Shown here piece by piece: positions 18,109 through 26,374 of a stretch of DNA of 64,000 nucleotides (positions are counted from its first letter, which is position 1; the number at the start of each line of letters is the position of its first letter). The stretch covers positions 27,786-91,785 of the forward strand of contig JAUNER010000008.1 of assembly GCA_030525455.1 (NCBI GenBank), read 5' to 3'. The notes beneath the pieces are model-generated. The model searched no databases, was not told where the DNA came from, and saw only the letters and a list, made by a program, of their open reading frames with translations. The position numbers were made by a program, and so were the translations under genes. Origin of the DNA: Akkermansia sp. GTDB lineage: Bacteria > Verrucomicrobiota > Verrucomicrobiia > Verrucomicrobiales > Akkermansiaceae.

Positions 18109-18525
18109 ATGGATATTCTCGTTTCAACGCTTTGTGACTTTGCCGCAGACTACCAAGGCAAGCTTTGCATTCAAGGTGGCTTTGACTCATTAGTTACTCG
18201 TCAATTCCCTGTTATTCACCCTGCATGTGCAGTTGCATTGCGTGTTTGCATTACTCCGGAAGACGAAGGTCAACACAAGCTTGGTTTGTCATTTGTAGAC
18301 CCAACAGGTTCTCCTATTGATAAGGAACGCATGCCCATCAGCATTGACTTCCCTGTACCAGCTCTTCCCGAAGGTGCTGCTTTCTTTACTCGCAACCTCA
18401 TTCTTAACTTCCAAGGATTACGTTTTGAACAAGCCGGTAACTACTCTGTTGACCTTACAGTAGATGGCGAACTTGTTTCTCGCATTCCTTTCCGCGTTGT
18501 TCAAGTTCAAGAAAACGCTCAGTAA
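18109..18525 (+). CDS. DUF6941 family protein
   Basis: A 138-residue soluble protein starting MDILVSTLCDFAADYQGKL. The opening, which places a protein-name-like core before GGFDSL, and the later beta-rich part with PTGSPI and PFRVVQ fit the DUF6941 family, which has no known function. It is transcribed away from the giant ABC gene and ends at its own strong terminator, so it is a single-gene unit. Its preferred codons differ from its neighbours (many GTT/CTT), which may mean high expression. Confidence 0.75.
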   Translation: MDILVSTLCDFAADYQGKLCIQGGFDSLVTRQFPVIHPACAVALRVCITPEDEGQHKLGLSFVDPTGSPIDKERMPISIDFPVPALPEGAAFFTRNLILNFQGLRFEQAGNYSVDLTVDGELVSRIPFRVVQVQENAQ

Positions 18526-18564
18526 TAGAGGAATTTACACACCTTTCTCTTATTGATAAATTTC

Positions 18565-18604
18565 AAAAGCCTGTTGCGATTCACTCGCAGCAGGCTTTTT
18601 TATT
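18565..18604 (+). terminator. Rho-independent terminator after the DUF6941 gene
   Basis: AAAAGCCTGTTGCGA (18565-18579) pairs with TCGCAGCAGGCTTTT (18585-18599) through one G-T pair, followed by a T-rich tail. Confidence 0.9.
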
Positions 18605-18625
18605 AAAATGTATTACTCAAATCCC

Positions 18626-19444
18626 CTAAAAACTATAACACACACCAATACCGGCTATCCAACGATTGCCTTGAACAACTTGACTCCCATAGCGTTTATT
18701 AACATTATGTGCACCATGACCAAGCCAATAAACACCGGTAAAAGCTTTTATTCCAACTTGACTCGTTAGGGCATATTCTCCAATGATACGCAAATACATC
18801 GACTGCCATCCGTTATTACGAGCCGGCCAATAGGAACTTGTCACTGCCGCACCAAACTGAAACCCCAAATGAACATCCTGCGATACCCTTGCTCGCGACC
18901 CAATACACAAATCATACCACCACCCCTGAAGCCCGGTAAAGGAATACGCCACGCTTCCCTGAATATAAAAACCAGGCATAAAATCAATATCATGCCTCAA
19001 AGCCAATGCCACTTCATACAAATTATTTGAATTATTATAAAACTCACTCGACACACGCTCTGCAAAGCCACCATCTTGAATTCGCCCGGAGAGTGATAAA
19101 TATGTTTCTGTATGAATAGTTTTTTGATAACTCAAATCAAATACAAGTTCATCGTCTAACCGCATATTGTTATCACCGATAAAAACTGTCTCTTTGAATC
19201 CCAGAGTTATAGCATCTGTATCTGATAAATCATACCTCATATCCAAATAAACAGGCACCACAGGGTTTTCCCCGGCAGGAATCAAACCTCTAAATTCATA
19301 ATTCGTAGAGTACCCAAATTGCAACATCCCACTAAATAAAGGCGACGGCGGAGTCCCCGGTTCTGTCGGTATCACCAAATCTCCATAACTCATGTTTATG
19401 CTACTCAAAGTAGCTATACAAATAATTTTATCTATTATCCTCAT
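18626..19444 (-). CDS. Putative outer-membrane beta-barrel protein, paralogue A
   Basis: 272 residues with an N-terminal hydrophobic signal (IICIATLSSINMSYG) and alternating amphipathic strands. It ends in an aromatic residue after YSF, as outer-membrane barrels do. It shares the GWW motif (FTGLQGWWYD) and the same strand order with the neighbour at 19551, so the two are paralogues; identity is low outside the motifs. It is probably a porin-like or adhesive barrel; a specific function is not visible. It lies 84 bases after the terminator-bearing end of its paralogue, so it is probably separately transcribed. Confidence 0.65.
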   Translation of the reverse strand: MRIIDKIICIATLSSINMSYGDLVIPTEPGTPPSPLFSGMLQFGYSTNYEFRGLIPAGENPVVPVYLDMRYDLSDTDAITLGFKETVFIGDNNMRLDDELVFDLSYQKTIHTETYLSLSGRIQDGGFAERVSSEFYNNSNNLYEVALALRHDIDFMPGFYIQGSVAYSFTGLQGWWYDLCIGSRARVSQDVHLGFQFGAAVTSSYWPARNNGWQSMYLRIIGEYALTSQVGIKAFTGVYWLGHGAHNVNKRYGSQVVQGNRWIAGIGVCYSF

Positions 19445-19487
19445 ATTGTCTACCTATTGTGTACCTATTTCTCCCCCGACTGACAAT

Positions 19488-19518
19488 AAAAAAAGGCGAC
19501 AGAATAAATCTGCCGCCT
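19488..19518 (-). terminator. Rho-independent terminator after beta-barrel paralogue B
   Basis: On the minus strand AGGCGGCAGA pairs with TCTGTCGCCT around a 5-base loop with one mismatch, followed by TTTTTTATTG. Confidence 0.85.
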
Positions 19519-19550
19519 GAAAATTTCAAATGAAGGTTATCTTCCAGAAA

Positions 19551-20426
19551 TTAGAAGCTGTAAGAAACCTTAGCACCTGCTACGACGCCAAAGTTCTTGT
19601 ATGGCTTCCAACCCTTGTCAAGACCCTTGTTTGCCTTCAAAGCACCGCAACCAGCCCAGTTAAGGCTTACGAATGGAGAAACAGTGAGGTTTTCTACACC
19701 AACCTTGATTGGCATTTCAGCCTGTAACCACCATGCCTGAGCACCGTTAGCATTTGCCATAAGAGCATCGAAGTAACCGGCTGTAGCAGACATACCTGCT
19801 GTTACAACAACGTCAGCACAGTCACATACGGCGGTCTTGTAACCAACGTATGGCTGGAACCACCAACCTGTTACACCTTGGAAAGCATAGCTTGTGGTGA
19901 TACCGGCAAACCAGTTTTCGTTAATGTCGTAGTTGGCGTTTACGTAGAACTCCTGAGTTACGGAGTGAGCGTTCTTTTCGTTTGCAAGATGACCAAGAAG
20001 ACCACCATAGACAAGGTTCCAACCAGCAGTTGTGGTAAGACCGTCTACAAGACCGTTCTTGTTTTCCCAACCAAGCTTGATATCCAATTCGTTGTGGATG
20101 TCAGCATAGTCATAACCCATCAAGTCATGACCAGAGGTAAGGATGTTATAGTCGATGCTAGCAACGATAGCATCAGCGTCATCAAGCTTGTAATTAAGAG
20201 CCACACCTACGGGGATGACGCTGTCACCTTCCACAAGTGCGTGAGAAGCTACGATACCACGGCAAGTGTAGTTCGTAACATAACCGGCATAAACTTCGCC
20301 GGAAAGTGCGCATTCAGCAGGAGCAACCGGAGTTGGTTGCACGATTTGTGCCTTTGTACCAGCAAATGCAGCACCTGCAAGAGAAGCAACTGCTACAGCA
20401 GCGCTAAGGATGTGTTTGGTTTGCAT
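19551..20426 (-). CDS. Putative outer-membrane beta-barrel protein, paralogue B
   Basis: 291 residues. A clean signal peptide (HILSAAVAVASLAGAAFAG) is followed by a barrel-like chain (SGEVYAGYVTNYTCRGIV) that ends in KVSYSF. The codons are strongly biased (AAG, GGT and GTT forms), and it has its own terminator, both of which suggest an abundant protein. It shares FQGVTGWWF and the overall strand pattern with the gene at 18626. It is probably a major outer-membrane protein, but I cannot name a transported substrate. Confidence 0.7.
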   Translation of the reverse strand: MQTKHILSAAVAVASLAGAAFAGTKAQIVQPTPVAPAECALSGEVYAGYVTNYTCRGIVASHALVEGDSVIPVGVALNYKLDDADAIVASIDYNILTSGHDLMGYDYADIHNELDIKLGWENKNGLVDGLTTTAGWNLVYGGLLGHLANEKNAHSVTQEFYVNANYDINENWFAGITTSYAFQGVTGWWFQPYVGYKTAVCDCADVVVTAGMSATAGYFDALMANANGAQAWWLQAEMPIKVGVENLTVSPFVSLNWAGCGALKANKGLDKGWKPYKNFGVVAGAKVSYSF

Positions 20427-20459
20427 GACTATATCTATGATATTATTTTAACGCATGTT

Positions 20460-20480
20460 CAAGTAGAGGACCTCCACTTG
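20460..20480. repeat. Near-perfect palindrome upstream of beta-barrel paralogue B
   Basis: CAAGTAGAGG A CCTCCACTTG: ten base pairs with one mismatch around a single central base. It lies about 35 bases upstream of the barrel gene ATG, close to a possible -35 region. It could be an operator or an mRNA leader hairpin. Confidence 0.5.
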
Positions 20481-20586
20481 TTAGGAAAAGTAAAACATTT
20501 TTTTTAGAAATGTAAAGCTTTTTTTCTTCTATTTCCATCAAAATCAAAAATATTTTTTCGGAAATGAACAATAAGGCTAACCCCAT

Positions 20587-21333
20587 CTATAATGAACGCA
20601 TTCCCATTACAAAACTGAGAATCATTAAAAATTTCTGACTTTTATTTTTCCATGGCAAAGGAGGGCACAGCACCTTCACATTTGATTTAGTGAATTCTGT
20701 CTTCAACGCCTCAGAAGGATTTACTAGGACTTGTCTTTCACACGCTTTAAGCATAGGCAAATCTGCTCGACTATCACTATAAGCCAAAGAATTAATAAGC
20801 CCCCCATCTTCGGGCAGTACACCGAGTGCTTGCAAATGATGAACTTTTCTTTCCCCTTTATTATTCCCATGAATCAACTCAGGGCAAATCGGCATCTTCA
20901 CAGCTAAATTCACTTCTGTACCAATCGCATGGAAAAAGCCCAAATTCCTAGCAAATGGAACTACATAAAAATCCGGCGATGCAGACACCAACCAACACTC
21001 ATCCCCATTTGCCAAATGAGCCCTTAACTCAGTCAAAACTTCAGGGAATACGGCCTTCTCTGCCAATCTACGAGCAAACTCTTCACCGTACTTACTTACT
21101 ACTTCTGCGGATAAACCGCACAAATAGCTCATAAAAACTCGCTTCATATACTCCTCACTAACAAACTTCAGCAGAAAAAGTGGAATATGCAGAAGAAAAT
21201 AGAAAAGAAACATAACTCGCCATGGGTGTTTTCTCACCACATAGCCGGCAAAAACATATTGAGTATCCCACGGGACAAGAGTCCCGTCCATATCAAACAA
21301 AACAACCCTCCTCTTTTTATCCTCTGTACTCAT
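20587..21333 (-). CDS. HAD-family phosphatase, phosphoserine phosphatase-like (HAD-IB)
   Basis: 248 residues from ATG 21333; a TTG 12 bases upstream would add four residues. Motif I is DMDGTLVPWDTQ with the nucleophile aspartate, motif II is SASPDF, and the motif III/IV region contains AYSDSRADLPML. A membrane-like hydrophobic stretch occurs in the cap (WRVMFLFYFLLHIPLFLLKF). The HAD-IB arrangement is shared with SerB and with related acyltransferase-associated phosphatases. The substrate cannot be deduced. It lies downstream of rpsD, beyond a terminator. Confidence 0.85.
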   Translation of the reverse strand: MSTEDKKRRVVLFDMDGTLVPWDTQYVFAGYVVRKHPWRVMFLFYFLLHIPLFLLKFVSEEYMKRVFMSYLCGLSAEVVSKYGEEFARRLAEKAVFPEVLTELRAHLANGDECWLVSASPDFYVVPFARNLGFFHAIGTEVNLAVKMPICPELIHGNNKGERKVHHLQALGVLPEDGGLINSLAYSDSRADLPMLKACERQVLVNPSEALKTEFTKSNVKVLCPPLPWKNKSQKFLMILSFVMGMRSL

Positions 21334-21395
21334 CGTATATTTCAAATAATAAGGGGTACTACTATGCTAATCCGGAGGAACGTAAATTATACGCC

Positions 21396-21430
21396 AAAAC
21401 CCTGGTCGTCGTGAGAACAACCAGGGTTTC
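21396..21430 (-). terminator. Terminator after rpsD
   Basis: On the minus strand AAACCCTGGT pairs perfectly with ACCAGGGTTT around a loop of about 11 bases. It ends the ribosomal protein operon just after rpsD, before any rpoA. Confidence 0.8.
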
Positions 21431-21455
21431 AAGCAAATCCAGTAAAGGATTAATA

Positions 21456-22067
21456 TTAACGGGAATAGAATTCCACGATAAGCTGTTCGTTCACAATAGG
21501 AGCAATTTCTTCCTTGGAAGGAACACGAGCAATCTTACCAGTAAGCTTGTCGCGGTCGCATTCCAACCAATCAGGAACAACTACAGTCTGAGCCAATTCC
21601 AAATTGCGAATGACAAGTTGCTGAGAAGATGCCTTTGCACCAATTGCGATAACGTCACCAGGACGGCAGGAGAAAGAAGCAATGTTTGTCTTCTTACCGT
21701 TCACTGTTACGTGACCATGAGAAACAAGCTGACGAGCACCTGCACGAGTGTTGCTGAAGCCAAGACGATATACAACGTTGTCTAAGCGCAATTCAAGCAA
21801 CTGAAGAAGAATATCACCTGTAATACCACGACGACGAGCAGCTTCTGCATAGTACTTGCGGAATTGACCTTCAAGAATACCATACTGGAAGCGAAGCTTT
21901 TGCTTTTCAGCAAGCATCACGCCGTAGTCGGACTTCTTCTTACGACCTGCACGCATCCCGTGTTGACCGGGAGGGAAAGGACGCTTTTCAATAGACTTTG
22001 TAGAACCGAACAGTGCTACACCAAAACGACGAGACACTTTATCGCGGGGACCGGTATAACGAGCCAT
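21456..22067 (-). CDS. rpsD: 30S ribosomal protein S4
   Basis: Primary 16S rRNA-binding protein, 203 residues, usual length. MARYTGPRDKVSRRFGVALF is the expected N-terminus, and the S4 RNA-binding domain is clear (RLDNVVYRLGFSNTRAGARQ, SHGHVTVNG). It is the last gene of a short rpsM-rpsK-rpsD cluster and ends at a terminator. In many bacteria rpoA and rplQ follow; they are absent here. The N-terminal half has no four-cysteine zinc-binding site. Confidence 0.97.
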   Translation of the reverse strand: MARYTGPRDKVSRRFGVALFGSTKSIEKRPFPPGQHGMRAGRKKKSDYGVMLAEKQKLRFQYGILEGQFRKYYAEAARRRGITGDILLQLLELRLDNVVYRLGFSNTRAGARQLVSHGHVTVNGKKTNIASFSCRPGDVIAIGAKASSQQLVIRNLELAQTVVVPDWLECDRDKLTGKIARVPSKEEIAPIVNEQLIVEFYSR

Positions 22068-22099
22068 GATATGTTAAAATCTAGATGTGAAAATTCAAA

Positions 22100-22636
22100 T
22101 TATACGCGACGAGCCTTAGGAGGACGGCAACCATTATGAGGAATCGGAGTCACGTCCTTGATAGAAGTGATTTCGATACCGATAGCCTGAACGGCACGCA
22201 CAGCAGATTCACGACCGGAGCCTGGCCCCTTAACGCGAACTTCAACTTCACGCAAACCGTGGCCCATAGCCTGACGGCAAGCGTCCTGACAAACAACCTG
22301 ACCGGCATAAGCAGTACTCTTACGAGAACCCTTAAAGCCCATCTTACCGGCGGAGGACCAACCAATCACCTTACCGGAAAGATCGGTTACGCTCACAACG
22401 GTGTTGTTATATGTTGAGGAAACGTGAACGATACCTGTAGATACGTTCTTGCTACCCTTAGCCTTTAAAATTTTGGGCTTGTCTTCATCACCAGCCAAGC
22501 CAAGTTCAGCAAAGATGTCTTTGCGAGGCTCAGGCTTCTTAATTTCTTCAGCAGTTGCCGGAGTTTCAGTCACAGGAGCTACAGGAGCTACTACAGTCTG
22601 TTCGGCAGTTTCGTTAATAATTTCTTCGCTAGCCAT
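22100..22636 (-). CDS. rpsK: 30S ribosomal protein S11 with a long N-terminal extension
   Basis: The S11 core begins around residue 60 ([19 protein letters not shown]) and ends [13 protein letters not shown], as in other bacteria. It is preceded by about 50 extra residues, mostly acidic, valine- and proline-rich ([18 protein letters not shown]). S11 is usually near 129 residues; this one is 178. No good alternative start lies near the core: the frame is continuous with an ATG at 22636, and rpsM ends 34 bases upstream. S11 lines the platform and contacts the mRNA exit path. Confidence 0.95.
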   Translation of the reverse strand: MASEEIINETAEQTVVAPVAPVTETPATAEEIKKPEPRKDIFAELGLAGDEDKPKILKAKGSKNVSTGIVHVSSTYNNTVVSVTDLSGKVIGWSSAGKMGFKGSRKSTAYAGQVVCQDACRQAMGHGLREVEVRVKGPGSGRESAVRAVQAIGIEITSIKDVTPIPHNGCRPPKARRV

Positions 22637-22670
22637 GATAAGCTAAAAGTTCAAATTGTCGGTTTACGGA

Positions 22671-23048
22671 TTACTTCTTCTTAGCCTGTGCACCAACAGT
22701 CTTCTTCTTACCCTTACGAGTACGAGCGTTTGTGCGAGTACGCTGACCACGAACAGGAAGACCACGGCGATGACGCTGACCACGATAACAGTTGATAGAA
22801 GTCAATGCCTTCAAGAAGGTCTGCTTTTCACGACGAAGGTCACCTTCAATAAGTAAACCATTCGTTGTAATTACCTGAACAATCTTCGTTAACTGTTCAT
22901 CCGTAAGTTGTCCCGTGCGAATATCGGGATTGATACCTGCTTGTTCCAGGATTCTCTTAGAAGTCGAGCGACCAATCCCATAAATGTATGGGAGAGATGC
23001 TTCAATGCGCTTCTCGTTAGGTATTTCGGTACCGAAAAGGCGTGCCAT
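22671..23048 (-). CDS. rpsM: 30S ribosomal protein S13
   Basis: 125 residues starting [21 protein letters not shown] and ending in a lysine-rich tail ([12 protein letters not shown]). The helix-turn-helix core and the [16 protein letters not shown] segment are typical of S13, which sits in the 30S head and contacts tRNA and S19. It is first in the rpsM-rpsK-rpsD cluster. No rpmJ, infA or secY was found just upstream. Confidence 0.97.
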   Translation of the reverse strand: MARLFGTEIPNEKRIEASLPYIYGIGRSTSKRILEQAGINPDIRTGQLTDEQLTKIVQVITTNGLLIEGDLRREKQTFLKALTSINCYRGQRHRRGLPVRGQRTRTNARTRKGKKKTVGAQAKKK

Positions 23049-23115
23049 AATTAATTGGATTTGCTTTCTTGTTTATTTGTCCCCCACCTCGCGCAGGGGA
23101 TTGCTTGGGGCAAGA

Positions 23116-23143
23116 TGGATACCATAATTTGAGAATTTGACAA
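23116..23143 (-). promoter_or_regulatory. Putative rpsM operon promoter
   Basis: On the minus strand TTGTCA (23138-23143), a 16-base spacer and TATCCA (23116-23121). The leader is about 65 bases and contains a GC-rich inverted repeat (TCCCC to GGGGA, around 23080-23101) that could be involved in ribosomal protein autoregulation. Confidence 0.45.
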
Positions 23144-23176
23144 GACCAAAACGCCATTTTTTCGTTTTTTTGTGTC

Positions 23177-24229
23177 CTACTGCCCTAAATCACGCTCTCC
23201 AAAACATCTCGTTTCTATTTGATTTATAGCCCAATAGGCATGTTCTGCCACCATCTGAGAATTTATGCGAAGATTTTTCAAAATTTTTATATCTTTTTCC
23301 GTCCCAATGTTACCAAGCACCACACAAATGTTCCTAAACAAGCCTTCTCTTTTGATTCGCTTAATGGGGGTTGCTCGGAATAGAGTCGCAAACCCAGAGT
23401 CATCCAAAGCCAATAATTCATACAATGACATCATTTTCAATTTATTTGACATAGAGAACCGCAGTTCTTTGCAAACCATTCCCCCCTTATTCCATGGGCA
23501 CACGCCCACACAATCATCACATCCATAAATTCGATTACCAATCAAAGGACGCATTTCTACCGGAATACTCCCTTTATGCTCTATGGTCCAATAAGACAAA
23601 CAACGTCGAGAATCCACCAACCCCGTTGATAAAATCGCATTTGTCGGACACACCTCTACGCATTTTCTACACTGTCCGCAATAGTTTTTTGCCGGAGCAT
23701 CTGCCGGCAATTTCAGAGTCGTCAGCACACAGGCTATAAAGAATCGAGAGCCACCTTGTTTCCTTACAATCATACCGCTTTTACCACGCCACCCCAACCC
23801 ACATCGCTGAGCTACACTACGTTCCAAGACCGGCCCTGCATCAACGTAGCAACGTTGACAACCACCATATAACTCCAGCAATTCTGCTACATCCGCCAAT
23901 TTCTCTTCTATAATTTCATGGTAATCTTTACCATGAGCATAGGTACATATTTGGCCGTCCTCATCAGATCTTCCACCTAAACTCCCGTAGTCATACGACA
24001 GGCAAATCACAGATTTGCACCCCTCCAATACCATCCTTGGGTCCAACCGTCTTTGCGGAGTCCTAGCTAACCACTCCATTCCTGCATTCATCCCTGCCCC
24101 TAACCATGATAAAAACTCTTCACCATACAAGCACGGCTCAGCCACAGCCACACGACAATCAGAAAACCCCAATTGTCCGGCCACATCACACACGGCCTCT
24201 TTTATCATCTGCGGGTCAACTTGCATCAC
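23177..24229 (-). CDS. queG: Epoxyqueuosine reductase
   Basis: Iron-sulfur and cobalamin enzyme that makes queuosine in tRNA from epoxyqueuosine. At 350 residues it has the family length. It contains two 4Fe-4S cluster motifs, CGQCRKCVEVCP and CDDCVGVCPWNK, and the N-terminal signature KSVICLSYDY. A HEAT-like C-terminal segment follows. The two adjacent methionines at the start make the exact start ambiguous by one residue. It is upstream of, and on the same strand as, the ribosomal genes. Confidence 0.93.
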   Translation of the reverse strand: MMQVDPQMIKEAVCDVAGQLGFSDCRVAVAEPCLYGEEFLSWLGAGMNAGMEWLARTPQRRLDPRMVLEGCKSVICLSYDYGSLGGRSDEDGQICTYAHGKDYHEIIEEKLADVAELLELYGGCQRCYVDAGPVLERSVAQRCGLGWRGKSGMIVRKQGGSRFFIACVLTTLKLPADAPAKNYCGQCRKCVEVCPTNAILSTGLVDSRRCLSYWTIEHKGSIPVEMRPLIGNRIYGCDDCVGVCPWNKGGMVCKELRFSMSNKLKMMSLYELLALDDSGFATLFRATPIKRIKREGLFRNICVVLGNIGTEKDIKILKNLRINSQMVAEHAYWAINQIETRCFGERDLGQ

Positions 24230-24293
24230 ATCACTATAATGACCAACTTGATGCCTATCTCCAAGTTTTTTCTGATGAAGTCGGTAAATTATA

Positions 24294-24321
24294 TTGCTAG
24301 ATTACGAAAGTGGTTCATAAT
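24294..24321 (+). promoter_or_regulatory. Putative promoter of the glycosyltransferase-dprA run, leaderless arrangement
   Basis: TTGCTA (24294-24299), a 16-base spacer and CATAAT (24316-24321). The ATG at 24331 lies nine bases beyond the -10 box. If used, transcription begins at or next to the start codon. Confidence 0.5.
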
Positions 24322-24330
24322 AGAGCCAAG

Positions 24331-25245
24331 ATGCATATACGGATACTAAGCGACGGGAAACAAGGTCACCTTAATCAATCTTTGGGGCTGGCTCATGCAC
24401 TCATTGAAAAAGTTGGCGGCTCTGTCGAAACTATTTCTCTCCAAGGGCTTTCCTTCCTGGATAAAATCCGCACTGTCGTCAAGGATGATACAAGCAAACC
24501 GGATTTATTCATCTCAGCCGGACATGCCACTCACATTCCACTTATTTGTGCACGCCAGCATTTTAAATCGAAAGTTGTATTGTGCATGAAACCGACTCTT
24601 CCACTATCATTTTTCGATTTATGTCTCATACCAAAACACGATTTATCTGCCGATAGAGACTATACCGATACTAACATTTTTCCAACATGGGGAGCATTAC
24701 ACCCCATTCGCCCAGATTCCACTTCCCAAAAAGACATCGTCCTCATTCTCATTGGCGGACCAAGTAAAGACTTCGACTGGGATACTGAGGAATTGCTTAA
24801 TCAATTAGCCACAATCAGCATTCACACCCCCGAAAAAATCATCCTCACTACCTCACGCCGCACCCCTCAAGGTGTCGCAGATAAAATCAAAGAAGCCATA
24901 CCGGAAATCATTACAATACCCGTTGAAGAAACTCAACCCGGATGGGTTGCAGAGCACTTAGCCAGAGCCAATGCCGTTTGGGTAAGTCGCGATAGTGTTT
25001 CGATGGTTTATGAAGCTCTGGGGTCGGCCGCTCCTGTTGGCATTATTTCCGTTCCTCAAAAATCAAATAAACGCCAATCTCGCATTTTATCCGGTCTTAA
25101 TATGCTTACAGAAGCAGGATTTGTCACTAACTTTGATTCTTGGGTGGCAAATGGATATACCCTCCCTACTTCATCAGAGCCCCTTATCGAAGCCGATCGT
25201 GCCGCAGAATTTATTTTGACCAGACTTTTTAACCATACTTTTTAG
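24331..25245 (+). CDS. ELM1/GtrOC1-family putative glycosyltransferase
   Basis: 304 residues from ATG 24331; an upstream GTG at 24310 is rejected because the family N-terminus is MHIRILSDGKQGHLNQSLGL. The DGKQGHxNQS signature and SRDSVSMVYEALGSAAPVGI near the C-terminus are typical of the DUF1022/ELM1 group, in which bacterial members are thought to modify LPS or other surface glycans. The stop is ten bases before the next gene, a GT-B glycosyltransferase, so the pair probably acts in one envelope pathway. Acceptor and donor are unknown. Confidence 0.8.
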   Translation: MHIRILSDGKQGHLNQSLGLAHALIEKVGGSVETISLQGLSFLDKIRTVVKDDTSKPDLFISAGHATHIPLICARQHFKSKVVLCMKPTLPLSFFDLCLIPKHDLSADRDYTDTNIFPTWGALHPIRPDSTSQKDIVLILIGGPSKDFDWDTEELLNQLATISIHTPEKIILTTSRRTPQGVADKIKEAIPEIITIPVEETQPGWVAEHLARANAVWVSRDSVSMVYEALGSAAPVGIISVPQKSNKRQSRILSGLNMLTEAGFVTNFDSWVANGYTLPTSSEPLIEADRAAEFILTRLFNHTF

Positions 25246-25255
25246 CACCACTACT

Positions 25256-26374
25256 ATGAAAGTTGTCCATCTAGTCCCATCTATGGAATCCGGCGGAGTT
25301 GAACAAGTCGTACTCGAACTTGGCAAAGGATTTTCTGCCCATGGTGTAGAAAATATCGTTATTTCTGCAGGGGGGCGGCTTGTCTCAACATTAGAAGCAG
25401 ATGGCTCACAACACATTCAAATGCCCATCGGGAAAAAAAGTCTCACCACTTTTTTTCAAATAGCCCCACTTCGCAATTTACTGCGATTATTAAAACCTGA
25501 CATCTTACATCTTCACTCACGCGTTCCTGCATGGGTTGGTTATCTAGCATGGAAAAAACTCCCTGTCCAAGAACGTCCGGGTTTAGTAACAAGCGTTCAT
25601 GGGTATTACTCCGTCAATCGATATTCCGCGGTCATGACAAAGGGGGAACGCATTATCGCTGTTTCAAACTGCATTCGTGACTACATTCTGAAAAACTACC
25701 CCAATACCCCAACCAGACACATCAAGGTCATCCCTAACGCTATCTACCCGGAACACCACTATTTCGGCTATCAACCCTCTAAGGAATGGCTTATTGGTTG
25801 GCACAAAGAACACCCGGAGCTCCAAGGCAAATTCACCCTTTGCCTACCGGGGCGAATTACTCGTCTTAAAGGTCAATTAGACCTCATCCCTATCGTACAA
25901 AAACTCCTCGATATGGGCATTCCGGCTCACGCCGTTATCGTCGGTGAAGCTAAAAAAGGCAAAGAAGATTATAAAAACGAAATTATAGATAAAATACAAG
26001 CCGCAGGGCTTGAAAATTCATTTTCATGGACAGGACACCGCCATGATTTGCGTGAAATTTTAGCATACTGTTCCGTAACACTCTCGCTTACACAAAGTCC
26101 CGAAGCCTTTGGCAAAACAACCCTCGAAGCTCTCGCCCTTGGCAAACCTGTAGCGGGTTATGCTCATGGTGGTGTGCTTGAACAATTAAACGCTTTCCTC
26201 CCCTCCGGGAAAATTCAAGTAGGCGACACACAAAGCATGGTTGATTTACTTGCCTCATGGTATCATCAGCCCCCCACTCTCCCAACGGTCATACCTTCTC
26301 CCTATAACATGGACGATATGATCCTAGCTCATTTAGAACTCTACCAACAAATCTCGCCCACTACTTCGTCATGA
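25256..26374 (+). CDS. Glycosyltransferase, GT4-like (GT-B fold)
   Basis: 372 residues. An N-terminal glycine-rich loop (ESGGVEQVVLEL), a C-terminal nucleotide-sugar site with EAFGKTTLEALALGKPVAGY, and the central PGRITRLKGQLDLI form the retaining GT4 pattern. It is probably an inner-membrane-associated enzyme that adds a hexose to LPS core or a capsule chain. The stop codon overlaps the next start (ATGA at 26371-26374), so it is translationally coupled to a dprA gene, an unusual pairing for an envelope glycosyltransferase. Confidence 0.9.
   Translation: MKVVHLVPSMESGGVEQVVLELGKGFSAHGVENIVISAGGRLVSTLEADGSQHIQMPIGKKSLTTFFQIAPLRNLLRLLKPDILHLHSRVPAWVGYLAWKKLPVQERPGLVTSVHGYYSVNRYSAVMTKGERIIAVSNCIRDYILKNYPNTPTRHIKVIPNAIYPEHHYFGYQPSKEWLIGWHKEHPELQGKFTLCLPGRITRLKGQLDLIPIVQKLLDMGIPAHAVIVGEAKKGKEDYKNEIIDKIQAAGLENSFSWTGHRHDLREILAYCSVTLSLTQSPEAFGKTTLEALALGKPVAGYAHGGVLEQLNAFLPSGKIQVGDTQSMVDLLASWYHQPPTLPTVIPSPYNMDDMILAHLELYQQISPTTSS

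Noticed and set aside
24310..24330. GTG start of the ELM1-type gene at 24310
   Set aside because: It lies within the -10 region of a promoter-like element; MHIRILSDGKQGH at 24331 fits the family.
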